Source of the DNA: Steromphala cineraria | Lineage: Eukaryota > Mollusca > Gastropoda > Trochida > Trochidae | Assembly (NCBI GenBank): GCA_916613615.1 | Contig: OU744732.1 | Span: 54,227,727-54,291,726 of the forward strand | Direction of reading: 5' to 3' | DNA: 64,000 nt | In this document: one piece after another, positions 24,977-39,900 of the stretch | Position numbering within the stretch: position 1 is the first letter of the stretch | Layout: every line of letters begins with the position of its first letter | The notes under the pieces: generated by a model | Told to the model about the DNA's origin: nothing | The model's input: the letters and a program-made list of their open reading frames with translations, nothing else | Database searches by the model: none | Program-made: the position numbers and the translations under genes

Positions 24977-27900
24977 TATTTGAGCATGGGCTAGGACATG
25001 GAAAAAGTATATATCAACATTATTATTTATCACTATCATTATTATTATGTTAATTTCATTTTCAGCTGAACCGACACCGACTGTCCAGTGACTTCATGCT
25101 TGCGATTGATGAAAGCTTCAGACACACTCTCAGTATATGGGATATAGAGCAGGGGGAGAGACTCACCAAAACAACGGTATGTATATGGTTATACAGCTGC
25201 ATACCAAAAGTTTGTTCACTTACTTATGTGTTTATGTAAAATTATTATGTAATTTCGATTTACGAAAATTGGAATTCGCCAGCAGAACTAACAAAGGATC
25301 AACTACTATTCGGGGATAAAACATATTTTTAATCTGTTAGTTTCTATGATATTGTATTCGTACATGACGAGATTGACAGAAGAAGAAGTAAGATACCCTT
25401 AAGATTAGATTAAATATTTCATAATGCAAAAATCTCATTATAAAGAACTTGTCTCAGTGTACAAGAACACATATGATTTATGTATAAATGTTGATCATTA
25501 ATAAACGATTTTTTATTCCTAAGAACGGATAAAATCCTGTTTCCCTTTTAACGTTTACCAAAAGCGTTTAAACAGCAATGATAGAAAAGACACCAATACA
25601 AGCGTGGCAATGTTACCTAAAACAATTATCATCAAATATATATTTATAAATGCAGAATAATATAAACCATAAACTGTTATTAATGCAACCAGGTAATTCC
25701 TGAGGGGAAGGTAAGATTTGATGTCCACGCTTTACATTTACCGTCTCAAATGCACCTTACTTCCCTTCTTTGATGTTAACTGACCATGTCATGTCTGTCC
25801 TATTTTCAGGCACTATGCAATTTTTGTCCACTTAAGATGCAAACAATATGTGCAACAGGTGCAAATGCAAAATTTTCAAAAAATTCCGTTCACTTTGATT
25901 CAATTTTAATTTCATCGAATTTATTTCATTATCATTTGTCAACACTTCTTAGTTTTAAAGATTCACTTACATTTTGAATACACTAAATAGAGATACACGA
26001 CAAATTACGTTAAAGCATTTATGACACCATCGCAATGTATGATCACTCAAGTTCAGAAATGAGAAGTTTCTTTGCACGCCGTTGTCAACTTGTGCAAACT
26101 TTTCTTGTTTTCTTTTCTTTTATGTTGTTGTTATGTTTGTTTTTTCTCAACACTGAATAAGATGCCTAATGTTTCTTTAATATGTATAAGTTGATTTAAA
26201 TGCCATCTTGTGTGGAGCAAGCACGCATAGATATGAATCACGAGCCATACATTCAAATTAATGATTATTTATTAACTGTATAATACATTTTGTGTGAGAT
26301 TTGGAATATATTTTCAACAAAAAAATCAGGAAACATTATAAAAAAAACAAATGTTCATAAATATTGTTTGACAATACATGCATATTTAAATCAAATCAAT
26401 AAAATCAAGAATGTCTTAACTTCTCAAAGCAAAATCCTACTTAAGCTACAATACGGAAACAGTAAATGATCCAAATATGATCAACACTTATGTTTGCACG
26501 ACTCAAGACACGTCATCAGTCTTTTGCGTATTTTCAAAGACTACCAAGGTAATTTGCAAAAACAGCAAAGGATATATGAAAATACGAATAGTATAATAAT
26601 ATTTTATCTATCTGCATTTGTATTATATTAATTTTAGTCGAATTTTACTAAAAATACATGTAAAGATTTTGCATCTGTTTAAAATTCATATACTTCACCT
26701 ACAGACCTACACAGCACAGAGAGTGTAACAGGAGAATTGTTTACCCATACTTTGTTGGCATTCTCAACTAAGATTAAATTTTTGCGTAATTTTATCATAT
26801 TTCGAGCAATGTCATGTACATATGATTATATGATGATTATACAACGTATGCCCTTTATCTACAGACCAAATCAGAGACAGTAAAAGGGGGATATTTGTAC
26901 CCGTACTATTGGCATTCTCAATTCATATAATACACATGGTTTGATATATATCTTCTTCTTATTTTCGCGTCAGAGTTGATGCTTTGTTATGGACCTAACC
27001 TTTCTATGTCATGTTACTATGGACCAACACTGACACTCTGACGGGGGCATGTTTTTATCCTACATTGTTATGTTATGAAGGCGATTCAAATCTATCCATG
27101 CCCTTTAACTACAGACCAACACTGACACTGTGACAGGGGGATGTTTTTACCCTACATTCATATGTTATGAAGGCGTTTTAACTTCTACATTTCCTTTAAC
27201 TACTGACAATACTGACAATACTGACACTGTTACAGGGGGGTTGTTTTTATCCTACATTGTTTATGTTATGAAGGCGATTCTAACTAAACTGATGCATTCC
27301 CTTTGGCTACAGACCAACACGGAGACTGTGACAGGGGCGTGTTTTCACCCCTACGCTGAAGACATTCTCATCACCTATGGACGGCAACATCTGTATTTCT
27401 TCACCTTGGACTGGGATTACACTCATAACAAAGTGAACAAAATACTGAGGGATAAACTCAGTGGTTTCAGCGAGGTGAGTTTGACCTGTGGAGAACCTAT
27501 TGGCATCAACACAGAACAGCATATGAGCACAGTTTTCTTTTCAGTTTGATAATAAAACGTTGGGTGTTTGTTACGATTCAGATACATCGATGCTCGATCA
27601 TCACCCATTTATTTAATTTCATAACTTCTGTCAAACAGTTCGTAACGTTCAGATATTGCATATATCTCGATAAATCTACATATTAACATTTAAAGTTATA
27701 TATGCATATACCTTGTCTGCTTATAAGGATTATTCTAAAAGTTCATGACGACCATATTCGTCCCTATCCTTCGCTCTGAAAATGTGTGAACTATTGATAA
27801 GAGTCACTTGTTCTTGATGACAATGCTCAGTAAAAGTTCTCTGATAAAATATTTAAGGTTAACGAAGTTAAATCTAGGGTCGAAGCTTAGTTTGAAGTTT

Positions 27901-30900
27901 TATTGAACATTTACTTTTACATGCAATACGTTTTGTGTTCAGATAATAGCCTATAGAAAGGTGAGATGCGTCTGCGAACAATCAATGTACTTCACTTATG
28001 CTCACTTTACCAAAGTTATTAAAGTGCTGTATACTCACAGAGAAATTGCATGAAGATTCAAATCTGCACAACAAAACAAGTTTAGGGATATTCCGTTTAT
28101 GACAATAATATTTTTTATTCCGTAGTCCATATAAACGAATATTTTGCGGTCCTTATTTTGTTATTGAGTATATAAGAAATTGAGAAAATCTCACATGAAA
28201 ACGGTGTCACAGATAAAATAATTCCAATTAAACCCAGCATGACTGCTTTCGTTACAATGTCACTAATGTGTTTATTCAATAGTCCATATCATGTTTTGAT
28301 AAGATAAATTTGGCGGTCCTTTTCTTTTTGATTGAGTTTATAAGGAATTGAGCACAAATATGTTTATTCAAAAGGCCATATGATGCTTTAATAAGAAATA
28401 TGAGTCGATCCTTTTCTTTGTTATTGAGGTTATAAGGAATTGAGAAAATTTCACATGACTATGGTGTCACAGATAAAATACCTCCAATTAAACCCAGCAT
28501 GACGGCCTCGTTACAGTGTCTTGTTATTTGCATGTGATTTATGGTTGCATGAACTCTTGTGGTGTTAACAATGGATATCGATTTATCGAAGACACTTGAT
28601 TATATGTCTGGTAAATTCACAAGTGATTGATTTTTCAGCTGTGCATCAATTTTGCATGTTGCATGGGAAGTTTGCGGTGTTTGATTACAAATATTGATGG
28701 ATTGCATAACAAATGGAAATGATAAATTAACATCACATGTTGGTGCCTCAGAAAACGTTATTGTAGCTGCTTGTTAAAATGTGTCAATTGTTATTTATCA
28801 CAACGTTGATTTCTTTAATGATTACAACTTTGTACCAAAGAATAGATTGAATAATAATGCAGGAAGTTGTGTTCAATATAATTATATATAAAAAACGCCT
28901 TTATTTCGCATAATCAATATTGATTATTGGAAGTAATATTAGTTTTTCATAAAATTCAATGATTTCTAGTAAAACCAAATCTATAAATATGTTTAAAAGG
29001 AGCCAAAAGTCAATATGATTACAAGCACAACATACATTCTTTACTTTGGGTTCTTTTAATTTCTAATATATAACTTACTGTTGTAAAAAACAATTTTGAA
29101 CCGTGATGGCATAAAACACGTGTAGCTTCATTGATTTAGTAGAAGATGGTTTTGAATTGATGACTTTAAAATTATCGATGTCGTGGCAATACAAACTGGT
29201 TATTGTCAGAAGAACGATTGGTTTCGATCCTTAGGAGCAATTCTGTGTTTAAAACGATGTGCAAGTAGGAAGTGATTTTTGAGTTTATATACGTTATGTT
29301 TGGAAATGGTTCTGTCACAAACTATGGATAGAGTCCAATTAGGGAATACTTTCTATGATTGAAATTGTATGTTTCTCCTACTCTATTTTGTAGGTTGTAT
29401 AACATAATTAGATTTTCACATTAAAGGGGCAGTAGCGCGTTTTAAGGGGGAATATAAGGTGATGTCAGGAAAATGAAAATAAATGGTTTCAAATGAAAGA
29501 CAATGTATTTAAACTAAATGGAGCAGTAATAATTCAAATATATAACGTAAGGTTCAGCCATGCGAATCCTTTATCTTACACAAATGAATTAAAGGTGTTC
29601 AATAAAAATGGCCGCCAATGGATTTTATGTGAATCCTCATACTTTGTCCTCTGACTATGGGTGATTGGCTTGTGTAATGTGATTGTTGACACTGTCAATA
29701 TAATACATTAGGCATTTACTTACAATTATAAGTGCAATTTTTAAAATATAAAATTATCAAAAAACGTGCTACTGCCCCTTTAAAGGAAATCGTTAAGTAA
29801 AAGAAAGTACACAACAAAGTTTGTTTAGATTTATAGCTTAGAGACATGTGATATAATTCGGTATGTCACGTTAACAAAAAAACTCATCAAAATATATCAA
29901 AATAAGTTCTTTAAAGATGTATAAACATAAATTTTCATTTAAAAAAAATAAAAACACATAAAAGAATCTTTGAAAGACGATTCAACTCATGTTCTTATCA
30001 ATTTTATAAAAGGACATAAAAATCTCGATATGTTTGTAATTGAAAATCCTACATATGAACTGGGCCTCCTTTCACAAATCATCCTTAACTAAGGTTTACT
30101 TTAACTTCCATTCTTGAACATTGCACTAAGGTTACCTAAGTGACTTACGTTCACCTTAAACTAAGGTAAATCTGAATCCCTAAGCCATAATGTGTATAAT
30201 AAGAGCTTTTAATACACGCCAACCTCAAGTGTATAACTTTCAAGTGAATCTGCGGTCATCCTCTGGACGTTTTATTCCATTGGAAAAGTGTGGTTTGTCA
30301 AACAGAAGAAAACAAGTAAATGAATGCAAGTTATTTAACGTATAGTCATTAAACGTTGTGTTTTAGCCTGAAGATGCAGAGAAGGTGAGGAATCGCAGTC
30401 TTCGTCGCTTTACTAACAATTCATCTCTTAAAAACTAATGTTCAAGTCAATCTTAAGAGTTCTCTATTGTTTAAAGTTAATTTAATATAAAATAAATGCT
30501 TTCGTCAAATATTGCAAACAACATATCCATAAGCTCCAATGTCTTGATGTGTCATGAAAAATCTAAGTATATTGCCAAAAAGGTCAATACAATTACGTTT
30601 TCCTTCCAAATCATAGAATTAATACCACAAATTGTTTCCAAAGAATTGTTGATGAACTGAAAAGGTACTTTGTTTAAATTATTGATTTAATCAATCTATA
30701 TTTACGTACAACAAGAAATTTGTCATTGGATATATATAAGAATATGATATAGTAATATGGCCCACATATTATTTATAGATAAAAAGTAAAAAGAAGGTAA
30801 GATAAATATATCTCGGTAGAAGTTTCGTACGTATAGTTTTTCAGTGAATCAAAACATTTTCATTTTAGTTACAAACTAAAGTTCATAAACAGAAAAACTT

Positions 30901-33900
30901 TTTTCTAATACATCTCTTCATCGGAAATTATGCTTCTTTTTCTCTTACTAATAAATTTGTAAATGTTCATAGTTCAAATATATTAGTGTTAAACGGGTAG
31001 AGGTACTGCACGAAAAGATTTTCAGTTAAGAATATGTTCATGTACATGTATAAAATAACACCTTGCTTCAATCTTTATAGTTCATTTCTTATTTTAACAG
31101 TTTACACTATGAATAGTTTACAGTTATCAGAATTTAGTAATTTAGTTTCAGAAAGTAAAAGCTGTAGAATTATCATTCTTGATAATCTTTTAACACAGTC
31201 GGCTTATTCAATTACCGGTAATTAATGTCAAACGTTTTGACGTTAAGCTCGATTATGATTTCGATTTGATATTCAGACTAGCCAAATAACTCAACAATTA
31301 TAGTTTACAGACATTGTCATTCTTGGTTCCACAATAAATCACTTTTTTAATTGTATATCTCTAATATACATAGCTTTATTACTTATTGAAAAAAAATCGA
31401 GAATAAAAACATGTAACTATAGTTTCCTGAAACCACGTATAATCAACAAAGTTTATTTCGTAAAAGGCCTTAGGCCCACGTACAGTACAAAATAGGCATA
31501 AAGGTGTACACAGTAATGGCATAAAGTACAGTCATGTGTAGGAAGAACGTTTTAACAATGCTTCTCTTATATAATTTGAACATTTTTTTGTCAAAGAAAA
31601 GTTATTACATGTTAAGGTATTTTAAAAGTATTGCTTATCAATGTGATATGGTAATCCTTTGAAATATTTACAACGCAAATCATGACATATTTTACCTTCA
31701 AATAAGAAATGAAATTCATTTTCTATAAAAGTTTTCATTACAAATGTGACAAAGTCTTTGATGTCTTGGAAGACCATCAAATCTACATGTACTCTTGAAT
31801 ATTGGATGTACACCTATTCTCAACATTGTTATTCTTCGCCTTGCATCTTTAGATTTCTAATATTTTAAATACCACGTATATGTATCGAATGATGTACTTG
31901 TTTTTTTAGGGAAAACACGGAAATGAGTTTTACACTTTTTAATTTGAAATTTCTACTACCCTGGATGATGCTCCTTCATGTAACAGAGATTTATATAATG
32001 ACGAAAAAGGTTTAATTAAACGAAATGTATGTGCCCTAACGTCATACTCACAAGGACACCTCATAGGAGCTTGATCGTCGATTTGTTATCTTGAATTTTG
32101 TTTTGGAAAAAACGAGTCCCTGTGGTCATGCATGTTCGAACAGAGAAACTTGAAATCGTACGTGAAACTTAGGTCAAAAGACCATATGTTACTTGAGTTT
32201 CATCTTGTTGAACGTTCGATGTCTACTTTCTTGTCTTGTGTTGTAGACAAAAAGAATATATCTCACTGAACCAAATATTGTTTATTCATCTAGGAAAAGG
32301 GCCACATCACCAGCGAAAACCAGCATTTGAAGTACTTTGTCTGAACGACAATAATCATCATATCTCATTATCTTTCATTTGAAAAGAGACTGATATATGC
32401 AGAAATTATGTATATGTTTTATTGTATTAGATCAAAGGCATATTGTCTACATATAAAATCTTTTTTTTTCAATATCAACAGATATTTTCACAATGGATCG
32501 TTTTCGCTCAGGAAATAAGAAAAAATAGGCACTCGTTTAAAAATCACAATGATACCGTCATCAAGGTATTCCTTATGTAATGCAGTTGCTGGCTTTAGTA
32601 CCCTGACGGCGCCTGAATTTGGAGAAGAATTCCTCAACTTTTGTTTTTTATAATATAGGATGACATTCCGACACATTTGACCGCCCTGACGTTCACAGTC
32701 AACGGAGATGTTGTGACAGGAGATTCAAACGGACTACTTATGCTTTGGCAACGAGAGGGAGACAATGTCTTCAACCTAAGAGAGAGTTCAGATTCCCACA
32801 GTCACTCTGTAAGGCTTTAGAGTTATCTCCCTTAAATTATGAGTAACCTTTCAACCTTATAAGCAAGAGGTCAAGCAAGAGGTATCAGTCCCTTCTATCA
32901 GACTTATAACCAGACCCTAAAACAAAAAATATAAAAGGAGCCTTCTTAAGTCCAGAAAATATTGGCAAGTCAAGATGACTCAGCTATTTGTTCAGGGCTC
33001 CTTTTTTAATTCCTTTTAGATAAAAAATCACAATAATAAAATAAGTAAAGAACTCTTTTTTCAGGGACTAAATGTTAGTCTATCTAAGATGTTATATGTT
33101 AAAGAACATGATACTTTTCTTTAACCAGCATGAATTCTCTATTGTAGAGTGCTGTTACAAGCCTCACTCCCTATGACGGGTTTGTGATGTCAGGAGCTGG
33201 TCAGGACATCTTCCTGTGGAACATTGACGTGAATGGACTCACCCAGCCGGAACGACATGAGGTAATGGGTTATGGGTTAAGAATATTGTGTTTTAAATAT
33301 GCCTATCGAGGTTAAGCTGAAAAGCGTTTACCGTATATATTTGTTGAGTGTTAAATGAAATTATCACGAGATAATTGCTCAAATGATAGTTGTTCTTTCT
33401 TAAAGCAAACATTGATTGAAGCAACTTAGATAATCGTACCAAATGGAAAATCAACAGAGTCTTGTTTAGGGGTTTCTTTTGTTAAGTATAGCAAACACAT
33501 AACATTGTCAACCAAGGTATCCCGAGTTCTAACAACAAACTTGTTTGAGTCATTTATCTCCTTCAATAAAAGTCATTAGTTTTTCAACTGAAGTATCAGT
33601 TAAACAACGACGCATTAAAATTAAATGTCAAGAAATATGTTACAATATATTATCTCATAAATCAGCCTCACCGAATTAACCCAAAGAAACTTCATTTCAT
33701 TTAAGGTTATTTTCAGACGCTGGGTTTTAATCCTTTCAAAAATAAAAAATAAATTATAATAAAACTTAAATATTAAGTCACTGCTTTTTGCTCCAAGGTT
33801 CCAGTCAATCATTCAAAAAGCTATTTTATTTCCAGGTGAACATCAAAGGGAACATCCAGACACTGGTTCCACATCCTTACAGAGCTGAAGGGGCACCCAT

Positions 33901-36900
33901 GTACATTGGAACAGACAAAAACTGTATCTATGAGGGCTTGCTGCATAATGAATTTTCCCCTATTGCGCAGGTACATATTAAAATAATATGTCGTTCACCA
34001 ATTGTACAAACTTGCATTCCTTTGATCTTGTTTATGAATTAGAGAATTATCAAATTACATAAAGTTTAGATATTCCGATTAGTCGGCAATAGAAATTAAA
34101 TGTTCCGATAATTCTCCAGTATGGAGTTTGCGTTCCCGTTATTCCAGTAATTCTCGTATTTCCCGTAATTCCCATAATTCCCGTATATTAGTATGTGTTG
34201 AAACATATCAAACAATTCTCAAATAAAGTTATCATTCCAGTTATTCTGCAATAGAGTACCAATGTTCCTATTATTGTTAATAGGTTGAATTTTACCCTCA
34301 TTTTCCATTATAGTATAAATGTTCCAACCATTCTGCGATAGGTTGTGATGTCACAACGCTCAGTTATACCACCAAATGTTGCAACATTAAGTTTCAAATA
34401 AAATGTAAACATTCCGGGTTTTTTTTCTGCAATATGGCTGATGATTGTACCAAATGTTGTATTACAACATCATGCAATATATTGGATGAACTCTGAAATC
34501 AACCTTTTATACCTTTTCATGCCTTTAAATATAAAACTTTAAATTACATGCCTTTCAAGTTTTCCAATAAAAAGATACAATGTGGTAAAAGAAATTAATG
34601 GCATAGTCTATTATCATTAATATTTATTACTCTGTAATAAAGGTTAGACGTGTTTGTGAATTTACAATATGTTGCAATTGTTCCTTTAAGATAGTAAAGA
34701 GTGTCTACCTTTTGATAATCTAGGGTGATGTGGTGGGTGCATACGTTGTTGTCTTGCAAAAATGAGACTAAGACATTAACCCTTGACGTGCCGATTGCAG
34801 GGTCATAGCGGGGAGAGCGCATGTATCGCTGTCCACCCAGTGGAGCCGATGTTCGTCACAGCAGGGAGCGGTCGGGTGATGAAATGGTCGGCAGCCTGCC
34901 ATACATGCCAGTGGGACGTGAAGATGAAGGTGATTTAATCAAAATTGAGCATGTTCAGTGTAATCAAAGGTTCGAAATATTGACTCTACCGAAATGCGAA
35001 CTCATTCCATCAAGAGGTTTCCCCCCTACTAGGTCTAAATTATATATCTAGGTATGTGCTCGGTTTATAAATTCAGCATAGCAGAAACGAAACGTTTTGA
35101 TCTTCGCAATAAAGAAGATGTTATCTGGAAAATGTTGCTGTTCTTATACCATTTAAATGCCTACGTAGAATTCCAAAGGAGCGCAATGGGTTCCCCTTGA
35201 ACTGTTGTCTGTAATTGAACTTAACAAACAAACATTTGTGAGAAATAATTAGACCATGGACGTGATCTGAAAATGTTTATAAATTCAGCATAGCAGAGGT
35301 TCATTTTATTTTAGAGTGTCGATTTTACTTTCGAGATATATTACGTGATCTTCCTAATGATTATGACAAACACCAAGTAACTTTTATTAAATAAAACCAT
35401 AACAACATCTTCAAACGAATCTTTATCAAACCTTAGTAGCTATATACCTTTTAGTTTAAATAAGAAATAGGTTATATTAATGTCTATAGAATATGTATAC
35501 CATTGTACCATATCTGTCAATTGTATTTATGTATCATTATAATGCTCTGTTATCAGTCTGTGGCTCAAATTTATTATTTAAAAGATTAGATTATTAAACT
35601 TTCATTTCAAATAATTCTTTCCAGGGTGAGAAATGCAGCGCTGTTGCTATAGACATGAACGACCGATTGGTAGCGGTTGGAACCAAGTCTGGAAAAGTTA
35701 CCATGCTTGACTATGATGATTGGGGCCGAGAGCAACACACTCTCTCAATCAGCGGCAAGAAGATCAACTCTGTTGCCTTTTCGCCTGGTACGATTAATCT
35801 TAGTAGCTTCAGCTAATGTTTGCTCACAGAAATCATAAAACTCTCATTATGGTAACTAGCTCGTGATATTTTATATTTTTACCTTTGAGGGCAATTTAAA
35901 TCGGAGATCATATTGCATTCAAAGTCTTGGGGAAATATCTCTTTGCCAAGTAACTTGAGTTTTCGTAAACATTCTTGTAATTATCAAACTAGCACCAATT
36001 ACGTTAATAATTCAAATATATCGCCCACGGTGGTATTAAAATTGGAGTTCACATTCTGTACATTGTTTTTGCCAATTTACAACCGTGTAATGTTAACGTT
36101 TAATCTTGTAGATATACTGAAAATGGAAGAATTTACATGTAATGTTACCTCTTTATGAAAAGGAATGCCAACATTATCTTTTAATAGATCTACCGACAAC
36201 ATGCACGGATATTGCCAACCAATATTATGAAATTGCAAATGAAACAAAAACCGGCAATTTGCCCGAAACGTTTTGATCTTCACAATAAATGAGATGTTAT
36301 CTGGAAAATGTTGCTGTTTTTCTACCATCTAAATGCCTACGTAGAATTCCAAAGAAGAGCAATGGCTTCTCCTTGAACTGTTCTCTAATTGAACTTAACA
36401 AACAAACATTTGTGAGAAATAATTCGACCATGGACGTGATCTGAAAATGATTTGAAATTTTGAGGGTCGAATTGATAGAGAAATTACGGTACTCATCATT
36501 GAATTCAGTATACCGAGCAAGAAGCCAAGTTGGTGGAGCGTATGCTACTCAACTGGGAGGTCGGGGTTCGATTCCCGGCTACGTAAAGTAACGTCATACC
36601 AAAAGATGGTTAAAGATTGGAGATGTTGCTTCTTAGCAGTTTAAGGATAGAACTTCTCTTGAATTGGCGCTGCACTGTGGTTGTTGCTGGTGCCATGGCC
36701 AAAACAAATTGTCAATGAGGAGAATAAATAATGGTATGATTACTATTCTTTCAGATGGATTCAAACTGGCAGTGGCAGTTGATGAGGGGAACATCAACAT
36801 CTGTTCTGTGGATAAAGGCGTCATGGAGAGGACTCATACCACCACCCATGTAGGTCCAAATTAAAGATTCAAATCTCCTGAACCTCATGAAGTTTCATCG

Positions 36901-39900
36901 ATAAAGCAAGAAATATCGAAGACATTTACTGAGAGGTTTTGTAAACATGAGGCTGTTTTAAGCATACTTTCGTGGTTAACACTTCTAGCTATCTGCAGTA
37001 GCCGCAATATTTGCAGTTATGTCTTTGAAAGGTTAGATCCCCTACATCAGATCCATGATGACGTTGTGATGGCAACACTAAAACCTTTGAATTGAAAGTG
37101 ATCATAACTTAAAGTTGAAAATATTGATTCATGGCATGCCTGTAACTCGAAATGTTTTCAGCATTGTGAATTCCTTAATGTAATCATTAACCCTGTGGCT
37201 TTGGTAAATCGAAACAAAATTTAGAAAGCATATTTGAACTATTTTCTAAAACATTTGAAAAATATTTTACATGATTTATTTATGTGAAATAAATGCCTTC
37301 ATTAATAAATATAAGTAAAACTTACCTGAATATATACAGGTGCATGGTCTTTCCATGAATAACATTGACTGGTCGTTGGATGGTAGAATCATTCAGACAT
37401 CATCAGCAGATTTCCAAGTCTTTTTTTGTGAGTAAACTTTCACGTTTCAACTATTTTCTCCTTCTATCGTTCTTCTTCTCATATTTTGAATACATGAACT
37501 TTTTGCACCTATAGTCCTTTTAACAAATTTATGATCAATCGATTAATTTTTTTATGTTTGTTGTATTTCAATAGATGTTCCTTTTTTTGTAAGTAACTGT
37601 CTATATATTGAAAATAATACACGGCATTTAAATAGCGCCAACACTGCCAATTAATTAAATGTTAATTTTCCAACACTGAAAAGCTCTTTTTCATATCATA
37701 TAATATCCTTACATTTATATATAAGTTATAATTCTAATTATATTCTTTCTAGAAACTAGTCATATGTGAGATTTAAATTTCAAACTGCCAAGGACACCTA
37801 AATTTACTAGTTTCGATATCTGTTAACGTTGCCCCTTTTACCATTTTTGACATGAATGTTTAAAGGGGCAGTAGCACGTTTTTAGGGGGAATATAAGGTG
37901 ATGTCTGGAAAATGAAAATTAATGGTTCCAATTGGAAGGCAATGTATTAAAACTAAATGGAGCAGTAATAATTCAAATATATAACGTAAAGTTTAGCAAT
38001 GCCATTCCTTTTCTTACACAAAATGAATTAAGGAGGTTGGATACCTTTGTTTCTGCACATCCGCAACAGTCAGATAATCAGATTGAGCTATTTTAAAGTT
38101 TATGCTATTTTGTTTATTTTTCACTGCAAGTGTGAGATTAAAAAACTAAAAAATTAAATAATGATTTAGTTTAACAAAAAACAATGACTATGTTATATTT
38201 GTGAACATAAGTATTTGTTTCATGATAAAATTTATTTCACTAATTAACCTTAAAAACTAATGAAAAATTCTAAAAAGGGTAATGTTGACAATGAAGAGTT
38301 ATCTCCCCTGGATGTTGATTTTCATTGATGTGGCTTAATTGAATGTGAATATCTCTGTTATCCGCTGGTGACATATCTTTTTTTCTTTTTAATCTTATTC
38401 TAGTGTGTATTAACTATAAAATATATAATTTTCAAAAAAATCTTAATACGAGAAATTGATTTTTTTTTCATAAAAGAATAATATTTTACAAAAATAATCA
38501 TAGAAAGAAAAAGGTTATTTGCATGTCTTTACTTCATATTAGTTTCAAGTTCCCTTTTTCCGACTTAGTTTACTTACAAACTGCAATGGCTTAATAGAAA
38601 AACATTTAAATAACAATTATATTCCAAAGTTATCTTGAAAAGGAGTTTTTGAATTATTGTATTTTCATCATTGGGTGCCCTAACGGATGGGCCCTTTTTC
38701 GAACAATAACTGTGGTGACATGGTATTTTTATGACACAATTTGATTCAAGACATATTTTTCAACAAAATAAGACCAAATTTAGTTATTTCTTAATACCTC
38801 GATATTTTGTATCCAACCTCCTTAAAGGTGTTCACACAAAAATGGCTGCCAATGGATTTTATGTGAATCTTTATACTTTGTCCTCTGACTATGGATGATT
38901 GGTTTGTGTTATGAGATTTTTGACACTGTCAAAATAATACATTTAACATTAACTTACAATTATCAGTGAAAATTTTAAAATATGAAATTCTCAAAAAACG
39001 TGCTACTGCCCCTTTAAATGATGCTAGAGGAATGCACACTTTGAGAAAATATTTGTTCACATTTCAGGGAATGTGGAAAGGAAACCCAAACTCATCCCAG
39101 GCAACAAGCTGAGAGATGCGGATTTTCTCACTCACAAATCTCTGGTTTCTGGATCTATACTAGGTAGGCACTTGCTGGGTGAATGTAGATAAACGACGAG
39201 TTTTGAATGTTCTCATGGTTTGGCTAAATTATGAGAACCATAAATATATATATAACTAGCATTAAATATGTGATGTTAATATCAGAATACCGAATTATTA
39301 GAAGAATTATTAGAATTATATCAAACGCTATGTATAGAGGTTTATACGTTCTAGTGAACTTTTGACAGTACAAGCTCCTTTTTTGTGCGCCATCTCTAAA
39401 ATAAATTATAAGCAGTGTTTTTAATGTTTGACCAAAATTACAAAATGCATGTATATTACAATTCATCCAAAAGAATGGTTTTGAATATGGACAGCTTTCT
39501 CTACAACTTATTTGCAACAGAATGATATGTCATTATATAAAATGACATCACCAAAACGGTCACAAAACGTAGGCATAATATGTAGACCATTTATTGTTCA
39601 TATATCAATTATGTTGTCAAATATGATACCTGTTGGTTTTGTTTGTACCTTTAAGCACAATGTAGACCGATCATTTATTAAGATAATTATTCTGATATGT
39701 ATGTTACCTATGTTTGTACCTGTAGGCAGAATGTAGACCGATCATTTATCAAATCAATTATGATATACATGTTACCTATGTTTGTACCTGTAGGCACAAT
39801 GTAGACATAGTCTTTATCAAATCAATTATGATATACATGTTACCTATGTTTGTACCTGTAGGCACAATGTAGACACATTCTTTATCAAATCAATTATGAT

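Noticed and set aside
24653..25039. Poly-Tyr/poly-Thr open frames on the minus strand
   Set aside because: Translation of the (TAG)n microsatellite.
25810..25858. Exon-like segment (TTTTCAG|GCACTATG ... CAACAG|GTGCAA)
   Set aside because: 49 bases would break the frame between exons 9 and 10, whose direct junction is in phase and matches the family.
32294..32344. Exon-like segment after TTCATCTAG
   Set aside because: Reaches a stop after 16 codons and is not needed for the in-phase join of exons 10 and 11; no family similarity.
36515..36600. Functional tRNA gene
   Set aside because: Good box A/B but shares a non-tRNA tail with the copy at 21468, so it is a SINE head.
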